64,000 nucleotides of DNA, taken from the NCBI RefSeq assembly GCF_012912005.1, contig NZ_JABBEA010000015.1, positions 1 through 64,000 of the forward strand. The letters are read 5' to 3'. The DNA is from Paenibacillus sp. SZ31. GTDB taxonomy: Bacteria > Bacillota > Bacilli > Paenibacillales > Paenibacillaceae. The first letter of the stretch is position 1. Each line of letters begins with the position of its first letter. Shown piece by piece: positions 17,002 through 25,400 of this stretch. A program made the position numbers and the translations under genes. Below the pieces are notes generated by a model. It searched no databases. It worked only from the letters and a program-made list of their open reading frames with translations, and was not told where the DNA came from.

Positions 17002-17799
17002 ATGAAAAAGGTAGCATCCATTGTAATGGCGTCCGTTCTTGCTTTAACACTTAGTGCCTGCGGTGCAGCAAAGTCCGGTGAAGAGAGCAATGCACAATCG
17101 GCAAGTGGTTCAGCTGTTGAGAAATATACATTTGGTACCGATGCAACGTATCCCCCTTTTGAGTTTCAGAAGGACGGCAAATACGTAGGAATTGATATTG
17201 ACCTTATGAACGCGATTGCGGAAGAAGAGGGCTTTGAAGTAGAGATCAAACCGATGGACTTCAAAGGCATTATTCCAGCCATCACGGCGAATCAGCTGGA
17301 CGGAGCCATTGCAGGCATTAGCATTACGGACGAACGTAAAAAAGTCGTGGACTTCTCGGAACCGTATTATCAGGCCGGTCTGTCCTTAATCGTGCATGAA
17401 GATAACGCGGACATCCAAAGTCCTGAAGATTTAAAAGGAAAAATTATTGCGATTAAAAAAGGAACCTCAGGTGCCAACCTCGCAGATGAATATGCGAAAA
17501 CCTACGGGGCAACCGTGAAATATTTTGATGACAGCCCATCGATGTATCAGGAAGTCGCGAACAAAAACGCAGATGCTACGCTGGAGGATTTCCCGGTCAT
17601 CTCCTATAAGATTGCCATCGACCCGAACGCCAAACTCAAGATCGTTGGAGACCGATTGAACGGTGACTTCTACGGCATTGCTGTTGCCAAAGGCGATGCG
17701 GAGTTGCAGAAGAAAATCAATGATGGACTGAAGAAATTACAGGAAAACGGTAAGTATGATGAGATTGTCGGCAACTATCTGGGAACAACGGCTAAATAG
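17002..17799 (+). CDS. glnH: Polar amino acid (probably glutamine) ABC transporter, binding lipoprotein
   Basis: 265 residues. The lipoprotein signal ends in 'LTLSAC', giving Cys20 as the lipidated residue. The rest is a family 3 solute-binding domain: 'FGTDATYPPFEFQ', 'GIDIDLMNAIA', 'DFKGIIPAI', 'AGISITDERKKVVDFSEPYY'. It should capture a polar amino acid outside the membrane for the permease and ATPase encoded next. Glutamine is preferred as substrate because of the GlnKL pair upstream and GlnR/TnrA boxes in the promoter region, not from residues in the pocket. AAAAGGGG precedes the ATG. Confidence 0.88.
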   Translation: MKKVASIVMASVLALTLSACGAAKSGEESNAQSASGSAVEKYTFGTDATYPPFEFQKDGKYVGIDIDLMNAIAEEEGFEVEIKPMDFKGIIPAITANQLDGAIAGISITDERKKVVDFSEPYYQAGLSLIVHEDNADIQSPEDLKGKIIAIKKGTSGANLADEYAKTYGATVKYFDDSPSMYQEVANKNADATLEDFPVISYKIAIDPNAKLKIVGDRLNGDFYGIAVAKGDAELQKKINDGLKKLQENGKYDEIVGNYLGTTAK

Positions 17800-17807
17800 A
17801 AGGGAAT

Positions 17808-18473
17808 GTGGTACGGATGGACTCCTCCTTGCAAGTCATAATAGACGCACTGCCTCTTCTGTTAGAGGGTTCAGTAGTTACGTTGAAACTAGTCGTGATC
17901 TCGCTCATCATTGCGATGGTGATCGGATTGATCTCAGGTCTGATGAGCACTTCTTTGAATCGATTGATGCGGCTGGTAGCCACACTTTACGTGGATATCA
18001 TCCGTGGCACACCCCTTCTGGTGCAGGTATATTTCATCTACTTCGGACTGCCTGTGTTCCTGGATATGCGGATTCCGGCGATGACCGCAGGTATTATTGC
18101 GATTAGTCTGAATGCTGGAGCTTACATCTCGGAGATATTCCGAGCAGGGATTAATTCCATTAGCAACGGGCAACACGAGGCAGCGCGATCCCTGGGCTTG
18201 ACTCGTTTCCAGACGATGAGGCTGGTCGTGTTGCCCCAAGCAACCCGGCGCATGATTCCTACCTTTGTGAACCAGTTTATTATTACGATAAAAGATACCT
18301 CGCTGTTGTCAGCAATAGGTATTGCGGAATTGACACAGAGTGGAGAAATCATCATTTCCTCTAACTTCCGAGCGTTTGAAATTTGGGGAGTGGTGGGCAT
18401 ATTCTACCTAATCATCATTGTTCTGTTGTCCCGAGTTTCCCGATTGATCGAGAGGAGGTATGCGATCCGATGA
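17808..18473 (+). CDS. glnP: Amino acid ABC transporter permease
   Basis: 221 residues of HisMQ type with about five TM helices and the EAA loop 'NGQHEAARSLGLTRFQTMRLVVLPQA' (about residues 120-145), which contacts the ATPase. The start is either GTG 17808 or ATG 17817; AGAAGGG upstream is 3 or 12 bp away, so neither is ideal. The gene lies 8 bp after the binding protein and overlaps the ATPase gene by 4 bp (ATGA). A single permease gene implies a homodimeric channel. Confidence 0.9.
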   Translation: MVRMDSSLQVIIDALPLLLEGSVVTLKLVVISLIIAMVIGLISGLMSTSLNRLMRLVATLYVDIIRGTPLLVQVYFIYFGLPVFLDMRIPAMTAGIIAISLNAGAYISEIFRAGINSISNGQHEAARSLGLTRFQTMRLVVLPQATRRMIPTFVNQFIITIKDTSLLSAIGIAELTQSGEIIISSNFRAFEIWGVVGIFYLIIIVLLSRVSRLIERRYAIR

Positions 18474-19192
18474 TTACAGTAGAGAATCTGAAAAAGCAGT
18501 TTGGTGCCAATGAGGTGCTGAAGGATATCTCCACCACGATTCAGGAGAAAGAAGTCGTATGCGTCATCGGACCTTCCGGGTCGGGTAAAAGTACCTTCTT
18601 GCGCTGCCTCAATCTGCTGGAGGATGTAACGTCTGGAAAGGTGACCATCGGCGGTGTCGAGGTCACTTCGCCAAAGACGGATATCGATCAGTTACGAACC
18701 AATGTGGGCATGGTGTTCCAGCAATTTAACCTATTCCCGCATCTGACCGTGCTGGAGAATATCATGCTCGCGCCGAAGCATATCAAGAAACTCAGTAAGG
18801 CCGAAAATGAGAAAAAATCAATGGAACTGCTCGGCAAGGTCGGGCTATCTCAGAAGAGGGATGCTTATCCCGAGCAGTTGTCAGGTGGACAACAACAGCG
18901 TGTAGCCATCGCGCGTGCACTCGCCATGAATCCGAGTGTGATGTTGTTCGACGAACCTACGTCTGCACTTGACCCGGAGATGGTTGGAGAAGTGCTGCAA
19001 GTTATGAAAGACCTCGCTCATGAGGGGATTACCATGATTGTCGTTACACATGAGATGGGCTTCGCCCGTGAGGTGGCGGATCGGGTGATCTTTATGGACG
19101 GCGGATATATTGTAGAAGAAGGCACGCCTGAAGAACTCTTCCAGAATACCCGGCACGAGCGGACCAAGGCGTTTTTGGGTAAGGTTTTATAA
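18470..19192 (+). CDS. glnQ: Amino acid ABC transporter ATP-binding protein
   Basis: 240 residues from ATG 18470, with AGAGGAGG upstream and a 4-bp overlap with the permease gene. All ABC motifs are intact: Walker A 'GPSGSGKST', Q-loop 'MVFQQFNLFPH', signature 'LSGGQQQR', Walker B 'VMLFDEPTSALD' and switch His in 'VVTHEMGFA'. It powers import by the preceding permease. Confidence 0.94.
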   Translation: MITVENLKKQFGANEVLKDISTTIQEKEVVCVIGPSGSGKSTFLRCLNLLEDVTSGKVTIGGVEVTSPKTDIDQLRTNVGMVFQQFNLFPHLTVLENIMLAPKHIKKLSKAENEKKSMELLGKVGLSQKRDAYPEQLSGGQQQRVAIARALAMNPSVMLFDEPTSALDPEMVGEVLQVMKDLAHEGITMIVVTHEMGFAREVADRVIFMDGGYIVEEGTPEELFQNTRHERTKAFLGKVL

Positions 19193-19224
19193 CGATACTG
19201 GAGCAAAAAAATGAATGAAAATAA

Positions 19225-19300
19225 TCCCCTATGGGCGGACGATGGTTCAAGCACATCTGTTGTGATGGGTTGAACGTAGTGTGCTTACAGGGGGTTTTTC
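19225..19300 (+). terminator. Branched terminator after glutamine transporter operon
   Basis: Outer CCCCT with AGGGG encloses GTTCAA/TTGAAC, followed by GTTTTTC. The stem is long and imperfect but ends in a T-run. Confidence 0.65.
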
Positions 19301-19322
19301 GTAATGATAACCAAGGCAAGAC

Positions 19323-19351
19323 TTGACTTCATAGAGAGAGCAGGGTAAAAT
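19323..19351 (+). promoter_or_regulatory. Sigma-A promoter of siderophore permease operon
   Basis: TTGACT (19323-19328), 17-bp spacer, TAAAAT (19346-19351); the expected transcription start is near 19358, at the edge of the Fur box. Confidence 0.75.
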
Positions 19352-19359
19352 TCACTAAT

Positions 19360-19374
19360 TGAAAATGATTATCA
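19360..19374. promoter_or_regulatory. Fur box of siderophore permease operon
   Basis: TGAAAATGATTATCA matches the 7-1-7 Fur consensus TGATAAT-N-ATTATCA at 13 of 14 positions and covers the likely transcription start. Confidence 0.88.
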
Positions 19375-19394
19375 ATGAGAAAAGAGACATTCGA

Positions 19395-20405
19395 GTGAAG
19401 AAGCAAACGGGAACCCCTCTTCGTTTCACGCTGATACTACTTTCAGCAATTGCCTTATTGTTATTCTCCATGTTTATAGCAATCTCTATGGGCGCAAAAT
19501 CGTTAACGCTCCATACCGTGTGGGATGCAGTCTTTAGCTATAACCGCAGTCTGAGTACCCACCAGATCATTCAGGAAATTCGTCTGCCCCGAGTGCTGGC
19601 TGCCGCAGTGGTCGGAGCCGCATTTGCTGTTGCGGGTGCTCTGATGCAGGGGGTTACCCGTAACCCTCTGGCTGATGTTGGTGTGCTTGGAATCAATGCG
19701 GGTGCCATGTTTGTGGTTGCGCTAAGCTTTGTATTTTTACCACAGCTTCCGTTCTCTGTATTAATGCTACTGTCATTCACGGGTGCTGTTCTAAGTACGT
19801 TGCTCATCTATCTATTGGGCTCCGGTTCTCCAGGTGGATTAACACCTATGAAGCTTACTTTGGCAGGTACCGTTGTTGCGGCCTTGCTACATTCGTTGAC
19901 TTCAGGGATTGCTATCTATTTTGAACTCAGTCAGGATCTGGCGTTCTGGTATGCTGGCGGAGTAGCTGGGGTATCGTGGGAGCAGCTTCGTATCGTGTTG
20001 CCGGTTATTCTGAGTGCATTAATTCTCTCCATATCCTTGGGCAGATCCATTTCGATTATGGCCTTGGGTGCAGAGGTTGCATCCAATCTGGGCGTTCGCA
20101 TAGCAAGAGTTCGTTTGTATGCCATCATAATTGCGTTGGTACTAGCGGGAGTATCCGTTTCAGCCGTAGGTTCAATTGCCTTTGTGGGACTGGTTATTCC
20201 GCATATTGCAAGAAAGCTTGTAGGGGTGAACTATACATATGTCATTCCACTTTCAGCAGTGCTGGGAAGTATATTGCTTGTTCTAGCTGACTTGGGCGCA
20301 AGAATTGCTGATCCTCCCAAGGAACTGGCTATTGGTGTTATTGTCGCCATGATCGGCGTACCTTTCTTCCTCTATGTTGCCCGAAAGGAACAGCGGAATT
20401 TATGA
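19395..20405 (+). CDS. Iron-siderophore ABC transporter permease (FecCD type), first subunit
   Basis: 336 residues from GTG 19395. The longer in-frame ATG (19365) and TTG (19359) lie inside the Fur box and within about 7 bp of the predicted transcription start, so they are unlikely starts. It has nine to ten TM helices and the FecCD signatures 'RLPRVLAAAVVGAAFAVAGA' and 'GVTRNPLADVGVLGINAGA'. Together with the next permease it should form a heterodimeric channel for a ferric siderophore. The operon continues with a second permease (4-bp ATGA overlap) and a binding lipoprotein, but no ATPase gene is present; a shared ATPase encoded elsewhere is needed. Confidence 0.9.
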   Translation: MKKQTGTPLRFTLILLSAIALLLFSMFIAISMGAKSLTLHTVWDAVFSYNRSLSTHQIIQEIRLPRVLAAAVVGAAFAVAGALMQGVTRNPLADVGVLGINAGAMFVVALSFVFLPQLPFSVLMLLSFTGAVLSTLLIYLLGSGSPGGLTPMKLTLAGTVVAALLHSLTSGIAIYFELSQDLAFWYAGGVAGVSWEQLRIVLPVILSALILSISLGRSISIMALGAEVASNLGVRIARVRLYAIIIALVLAGVSVSAVGSIAFVGLVIPHIARKLVGVNYTYVIPLSAVLGSILLVLADLGARIADPPKELAIGVIVAMIGVPFFLYVARKEQRNL

Positions 20406-21427
20406 AAAACCAAGCAAATCATCGTTACCAACGCACGCTTTTAACAGGCGGAATTCTGGTTCTTATCGTATTCACCTCCATTGCGATCGGACTGAATACA
20501 GGCTCTATGCAGATTGCATTGCCCGATCTTGTTCTAACGTTGCTGGGTAAAGGCACGGATATGCATCACATGGTGCTCTTTGATTACCGTTTACCTCGCA
20601 TACTTATTACGATGCTTGCAGGAATGGGGCTCGGTATTGCGGGCGCTATGTTACAGGGTATCACCCGTAATGCACTGGCAGACCCGGGAATTCTCGGGAT
20701 TCACGCTGGAGCATCCTTTGGTTTATTAATCTATGTCAGCTTTTTTCAATCCTTAAATACACTTCCAGTACTCATGATTCCCTTGTTTACTTTTGTGGGA
20801 GGGATATTGGCAGCAACGCTTATCATTCTGTTCGTGTGGGATCGGCAAAAGGGATTCATACCAGCTCGATTGATTCTGATCGGGATTGCTGTAGCGGCAG
20901 GTTTTAATGCGGCTAGTCTTTATCTATCACTGCAACTGGATGAGAAGACGTATTCGTTTACCGCAAGTTGGCTACTGGGGAACATCTGGGGTAGAGACTG
21001 GATTAACGTTTATGCAATGCTACCCTGGATGGTTCTGCTCATACCACTGGCGTGGGCCAAGAGTAAAAGCTTAAATGCGCTAGCGCTAGAGGATTCGTCC
21101 GCAGTTAGCATCGGCACGCCGGTGGAGAGAGAACGAATCCAGATTTTATGTATTGCCGTTGCTCTCTCTTCAGTGAGTGTATCTATGGCTGGAGGAATTG
21201 GATTTATCGGACTGGTGGCCCCGCATATGGCACGTAGACTGGTTGGCCCTGCATTTCAGTACCTTATCCCCATTTCGGCTCTGCTGGGCATGTTAATTCT
21301 GGTTGTGGCGGATACGGTAACGCGTGCAGTCTTTGATCCCAAATCCATCCCGGCGGGAATTGTAGTGGCCGCTGTCGGTGCTCCATACTTTTTATATTTA
21401 CTACGCAAATCCAATAAAACCATCTAG
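20402..21427 (+). CDS. Iron-siderophore ABC transporter permease (FecCD type), second subunit
   Basis: 341 residues with multiple TM helices and FecCD motifs 'YRLPRILITMLAGMGLGIAG' and 'GITRNALADPGILGIHAGA'. It overlaps the first permease gene by 4 bp, indicating translational coupling. It pairs with that subunit to move a ferric siderophore across the membrane. Confidence 0.92.
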   Translation: MKNQANHRYQRTLLTGGILVLIVFTSIAIGLNTGSMQIALPDLVLTLLGKGTDMHHMVLFDYRLPRILITMLAGMGLGIAGAMLQGITRNALADPGILGIHAGASFGLLIYVSFFQSLNTLPVLMIPLFTFVGGILAATLIILFVWDRQKGFIPARLILIGIAVAAGFNAASLYLSLQLDEKTYSFTASWLLGNIWGRDWINVYAMLPWMVLLIPLAWAKSKSLNALALEDSSAVSIGTPVERERIQILCIAVALSSVSVSMAGGIGFIGLVAPHMARRLVGPAFQYLIPISALLGMLILVVADTVTRAVFDPKSIPAGIVVAAVGAPYFLYLLRKSNKTI

Positions 21428-21449
21428 AAGATGCCGAGAGGAAAACGAA

Positions 21450-22391
21450 ATGAAAAATATTGTAGCTATACTGATGAGCCTCTGTATGATATTTATTCTG
21501 GCGGCCTGTGGGTCCGATAAAGATTTGAAGCAGGTGACGGACGACACAACCGCACAGACGGAAACAGCACAAACTGCAAGTACGACTGAAACTACAGAAG
21601 GCGTTTATGGTAAAAAGGTTGCTTCCATCTCCATTTTCCTGACGGGAGACCTGATGGCTCTAGGAATTAAACCGAATGGCACAACAACGAGTGACTATCT
21701 GCCCATCACAGAGGCGCGATATCAGAATATCGAATACCTAGGCTTCACAAAAGACCCGGATATGGAGGCTTTGATTGGTTTGCAGCCGGATGAGATTTTC
21801 ATAGACGCAGAATTTGCTGAGAAATTGGGTCTGGAGAAGTTGGAGAAAATTGCAACAACTCATGTGATCAATTTGGATGAAGGTTCATGGAAGGATCAAC
21901 TCCGTAACATATCGAAGGTCGTTGACCGTGAAGAAACGGCGGAGGAGTTTATTGCATCGTATGATGCTAAAGCGAAGGAAGTATCTACATTGGCCAAACA
22001 GGCAATAGGAGACGGAACGGTTATGGCAGTCCGGATCTCGGCCAAAGGCTTGCGCGTATATGGTATGGAACGTCCGTTGGGACCAATTCTGTTCGAGGAT
22101 CTGGCTTTAACCCCAGCCAAGGGAGTCGAATCCATCACGAAGAACTGGGAGAATATCTCCAAAGAAGTGTTGCCTGACTTCGACGCAGATGCCATATTTG
22201 TACTGGTTTCTTCCGTAGATGAAGGTAGCGAAGAAGTTTTCGAACAACTGAAATCTGATCCGATCTGGATGGGATTGAAGGCCGTTCAGAATGATAAAGT
22301 ATATGTCATTACAGAACAACCTTGGCTCGATTATTCTGCTTCTGGCAACATGCTTGCGCTGGAAGATCTGGAACAAATGTTGTCCAAATAA
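21450..22391 (+). CDS. Ferric siderophore-binding lipoprotein
   Basis: 313 residues from ATG 21450 (GAGAGG upstream), 22 bp after the second permease gene. The lipobox 'FILAAC' gives a lipidated Cys, and a TE-rich linker precedes a peripla_BP_2 (class III, FhuD-like) domain beginning 'YGKKVASISIFLTGDLMALG'. It should deliver a siderophore complex to the two FecCD permeases; the exact siderophore is unknown. Confidence 0.9.
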   Translation: MKNIVAILMSLCMIFILAACGSDKDLKQVTDDTTAQTETAQTASTTETTEGVYGKKVASISIFLTGDLMALGIKPNGTTTSDYLPITEARYQNIEYLGFTKDPDMEALIGLQPDEIFIDAEFAEKLGLEKLEKIATTHVINLDEGSWKDQLRNISKVVDREETAEEFIASYDAKAKEVSTLAKQAIGDGTVMAVRISAKGLRVYGMERPLGPILFEDLALTPAKGVESITKNWENISKEVLPDFDADAIFVLVSSVDEGSEEVFEQLKSDPIWMGLKAVQNDKVYVITEQPWLDYSASGNMLALEDLEQMLSK

Positions 22392-22404
22392 TAGGAATGT
22401 ACAG

Positions 22405-22437
22405 ACCCTGTTGCTATGAAATATAGCGCAGGGTTTT
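22405..22437 (+). terminator. Rho-independent terminator of siderophore operon
   Basis: ACCCTG and CAGGGT close an inner GCTAT/ATAGC stem; TTTTG follows. Confidence 0.88.
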
Positions 22438-22606
22438 GTTATATCTGGCAGGTGAGTTACTGAGATACTTTGAATCAGTGGAAGGGAAACCGGAGTATTT
22501 AGAGAACATAAATGTAATGTATTCCCTAACCTCGGGGATTGGATTTAAGACCACATCGAATAACAGGTGTTACTTTTGATATGACCAATGGGAGGTTTGC
22601 ATCATA

Positions 22607-23728
22607 ATGGCCAATGAGAATTTAAAAATATTTACTCTACCTGAGATGGACAATCTCAAAGTGCACGGCAGAACGACAGGGCAATTATCGCCGTTGACCT
22701 TATTGTGGACGGGTAGCGCGGTTGAACTTAATATACAGGGATCTGAACTGTGGGTTGAGGTAGAGTCACACTACGACATTTGTGAGCCATGGGTGAGCAT
22801 CCTGATTAACGGTGTTCCGGTGAGCCGACAGATGTTAACGGAAGGACGGTACTGGGTCTGTGTATTCCGGGGCATGAACGCTGATGTGGTGAAGAATGTA
22901 CGAATTGTTAAGGATGTTCAAGCCATGAGTGGGGACCCGGGGTGTTCCTTGCAGATTCATGCGGTGAAGTCAGACGGAGCGTTCCTGCCTATAGAGGAAA
23001 AGCCGTACAAGATCGAATTTATTGGTGACAGCATTACATCTGGCGAAGGTGCGATTGGCGCGAAAGCAGAAGAAGATTGGATTCCGATGTGGTTTAGTGC
23101 CATACATAATTACACGTTTATGACAGCAGAAGCACTGAATGCAGAATACCGGGTCATCTCGCAGAGCGGCTGGGGTGTGCTGACCAGCTGGGATAACAAT
23201 CCGAAGGGCAATATTCCCGATGTTTACGAGCAAGTCTGTGGCCTGCTTACTGGTGAACGTAGCGAAGCGCTCGGCGCGGGAGATCAGCATGATTTTGGTT
23301 CGTGGCAGCCGGACGTGGTGGTCGTGAACCTGGGCAGCAATGATGGAGGTGCGTTTCAGTCACCTGAGTGGAAAGACCCCGACACCGGTAAGGTGTACAA
23401 GCAGCGTTTGAACGAAGATGGGACGTATCATGAAAAGGATTTGACCGCATTCGAGAAAGCAGTGGAACAGTTCCTGTTCAAACTTCGGAAAAACAATCCG
23501 GTAGCACAACTCGTATGGGCGTACGGCATGCTTGGCTTTCCATTGATGCCTGCCATCTACCGCGCGGTTAATGCGTATACAAAGGGGACAGGAGATCGCA
23601 AGGTCTCAATCATCCAGCTTCCTGATACAACCGAAGAGACGGTAGGGGCGCGTACCCATCCTGGCGATTTATCTCATCGTAGGACGGCAGAGGTGTTAGC
23701 GGAATATGTACGAGGATTGATAGGATAA
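22607..23728 (+). CDS. SGNH esterase of carbohydrate esterase family 2 type
   Basis: 373 residues without a signal peptide. The N-terminal jelly-roll (about 1-130) and C-terminal SGNH domain follow the CE2 layout. Ser142 in 'FIGDSITSGEG' is the nucleophile, 'NLGSNDGG' is the block III Asn region, and Asp354-His357 in 'GDLSH' is the usual DxxH pair. CE2 enzymes remove acetyl groups from xylan or mannan oligosaccharides; lack of a signal suggests action on imported oligosaccharides. GGGAGG lies before the ATG. It is monocistronic, between two terminators. Confidence 0.83.
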   Translation: MANENLKIFTLPEMDNLKVHGRTTGQLSPLTLLWTGSAVELNIQGSELWVEVESHYDICEPWVSILINGVPVSRQMLTEGRYWVCVFRGMNADVVKNVRIVKDVQAMSGDPGCSLQIHAVKSDGAFLPIEEKPYKIEFIGDSITSGEGAIGAKAEEDWIPMWFSAIHNYTFMTAEALNAEYRVISQSGWGVLTSWDNNPKGNIPDVYEQVCGLLTGERSEALGAGDQHDFGSWQPDVVVVNLGSNDGGAFQSPEWKDPDTGKVYKQRLNEDGTYHEKDLTAFEKAVEQFLFKLRKNNPVAQLVWAYGMLGFPLMPAIYRAVNAYTKGTGDRKVSIIQLPDTTEETVGARTHPGDLSHRRTAEVLAEYVRGLIG

Positions 23729-23744
23729 CTTGATACATGGTAAT

Positions 23745-23783
23745 GGAAAGACCACTCTTTCATCATAAGAATGGTCTTTTCCC
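23745..23783. terminator. Bidirectional terminator
   Basis: GGAAAGACCA pairs with TGGTCTTTTCC around TCTT/AAGA; it separates the convergent esterase and RibD-like genes. Confidence 0.9.
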
Positions 23784-23795
23784 TGTTCTACTTAT

Positions 23796-24356
23796 CTAGA
23801 TATTCGAGGGTGTATCCGCTGTGCCGGTGTTCTGTACCTCATAACGAATCGAAATGATCTGTCCGAGCGTCTGGGTTCGGAGCATTTTAAATTGACTTGG
23901 CACAGTGCCTGCCGGGATTAAGGGAATACCTTCGCCAAGAATTTTCGGAATGATGGCGACTTCAATCTCGTCCAGTAATTTTTTTGCTAACACAGCTTGA
24001 ACCAATATGCCGCCACCCACAATCCACACGTCTCCATCAGAAGTCTGCTTTAATCGGGGAATGAGCGTATCTACCTCCTCGGTTGTAAACTGTACATTCG
24101 GAGCGGGCGGCTGTTCCGAGCGAGAAAGCACATATGTTGGCCGATCTGCATAGGGGAAATCTTCGGAAAGTGTGAGCACCTCTTCATACGTATAACGTCC
24201 CATAACAACGCTACCGATCGTTTCATAAAAGGCAACATACCCGTTGTCTCCACCATCACCCTCCACATCAAATAACCAATCGACCGAACCATCCAGTCTT
24301 GCGATATATCCATCCAAACTCATAGCAATGTACAAAATTGTTTTATTATCAGACAT
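23796..24356 (-). CDS. Dihydrofolate reductase-like protein (RibD C-terminal family)
   Basis: 186 residues from the second ATG (24356), which is 8 bp from AAGGGAG; an ATG two codons earlier is too close to that site. The RibD_C/DHFR-like fold is shown by 'LYIAMSLDGYIARLDGSVDWLF' in pieces at the N-terminus and 'VWIVGGGILVQAVL' for the NADPH site. Stand-alone members (YyaP/YwjB type) have no settled substrate. It is divergent from a WYL regulator with a palindrome in the 69-bp gap, so it is probably that regulator's target. Confidence 0.85.
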   Translation of the reverse strand: MSDNKTILYIAMSLDGYIARLDGSVDWLFDVEGDGGDNGYVAFYETIGSVVMGRYTYEEVLTLSEDFPYADRPTYVLSRSEQPPAPNVQFTTEEVDTLIPRLKQTSDGDVWIVGGGILVQAVLAKKLLDEIEVAIIPKILGEGIPLIPAGTVPSQFKMLRTQTLGQIISIRYEVQNTGTADTPSNI

Positions 24357-24392
24357 GTTCATCGCTCCCTTCTACAATGTATGATACACTTT

Positions 24393-24417
24393 AACTATGA
24401 CAAAAGTTGACGTAGTT
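24393..24417. promoter_or_regulatory. Palindrome between RibD-like gene and WYL regulator
   Basis: ACTATGACAA (24394-24403) and TTGACGTAGT (24407-24416) are inverted repeats with 8 of 10 pairs around AAG. It overlaps a likely promoter of the minus-strand gene (TTGTCA-N16-TACATT). Confidence 0.6.
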
Positions 24418-24431
24418 AGGATGTTGAATAA

Positions 24432-25340
24432 ATGAATCATCGGAAACTGGCGATCATGCGCCTAATGGATTCAAGACAGAAGTTCACTGCTAGAGAACTG
24501 GCAGAACGGTTTGACGTATCGATTCGTACGATCCAGCGAGATCTGGATGCATTGCAGGCGCTGGGTTTTCCTTTGTACACAGAAGTTGGCGTGAACGGAG
24601 GATATCGGGTGTTGCCCAATCGGATTTTGCCACCTCTTCAACTGACACAGCAGGAGGCATTAGGGCTGTTTATGATGCTGGAATATCTACAGCAAGTACC
24701 GGATTTTCCGTATGGATCAATGCGTGAGCATCTGGCTGAGCAGTATTTCTCTACTTTGCCCGAAGATGTACAGGAGCTGATTATGCGAATGAGAGAGCAT
24801 ATCACCTTTGTCCAACACCCTGGTGGGCATTCCGAGCCTTTAACAACAGCGATATTGGGTGCAGCGGTAGAAAAGAGAGAAATCGAATTTATGTATCATG
24901 CCCGCAGTGGTCCTAAAAAAGTCGAGGTCTTTCCCTATGGCATCTACTATGAGCAGGGACATTGGTACATGCCAGCCCGAAATAAGGACCGCGTATTATT
25001 GTATCGGGTGGATCGCATGCAGCAATTGACGGTTATGGAATCAGTGGATAAATCTGTTCCAAGTCTAAAGGCATGGCTAGCTGCCAAAGAAGATAGAGCA
25101 AGCGTAGAAGTGTTGCTGCAATTCACGGAATTTGGAGCAAGGATTGCTGCATCAGATGTGTTGTTCAAGTCGGTTCAAGATAACGAATGGCGCGGACTGG
25201 TTCCGCCTGAGGAGTTTTCTTTTACAGCCCGAAAATTACTCTCCTATGGGCCGGAAGTGAAGGTGGTGTCTCCCCTCGAACTGCAACAGCAGGTTAGAGG
25301 GATGCTGGAACGGAGTTTAAGTCAGTATGGTGGGGGATAA
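24432..25340 (+). CDS. YafY-type HTH/WYL domain transcriptional regulator
   Basis: 302 residues. A DeoR-like winged helix (about 1-60; 'FTARELAERFDVSIRTIQRDLDAL' in pieces) is followed by a WYL domain (about 140-215; 'EFMYHARSGPKKVEVFPYGIYYEQGHWYMPARNKD' in pieces) and a WCX-type C-terminus. WYL domains sense nucleic-acid or small ligands. It most likely controls the divergent reductase gene through the palindrome at 24393-24417. Confidence 0.9.
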   Translation: MNHRKLAIMRLMDSRQKFTARELAERFDVSIRTIQRDLDALQALGFPLYTEVGVNGGYRVLPNRILPPLQLTQQEALGLFMMLEYLQQVPDFPYGSMREHLAEQYFSTLPEDVQELIMRMREHITFVQHPGGHSEPLTTAILGAAVEKREIEFMYHARSGPKKVEVFPYGIYYEQGHWYMPARNKDRVLLYRVDRMQQLTVMESVDKSVPSLKAWLAAKEDRASVEVLLQFTEFGARIAASDVLFKSVQDNEWRGLVPPEEFSFTARKLLSYGPEVKVVSPLELQQQVRGMLERSLSQYGGG

Positions 25341-25400
25341 AAGATTTCAAACGCTGGATATTAGGGTATCAAGGAAGAGATAAGAAAGGTGTGTAGACAA

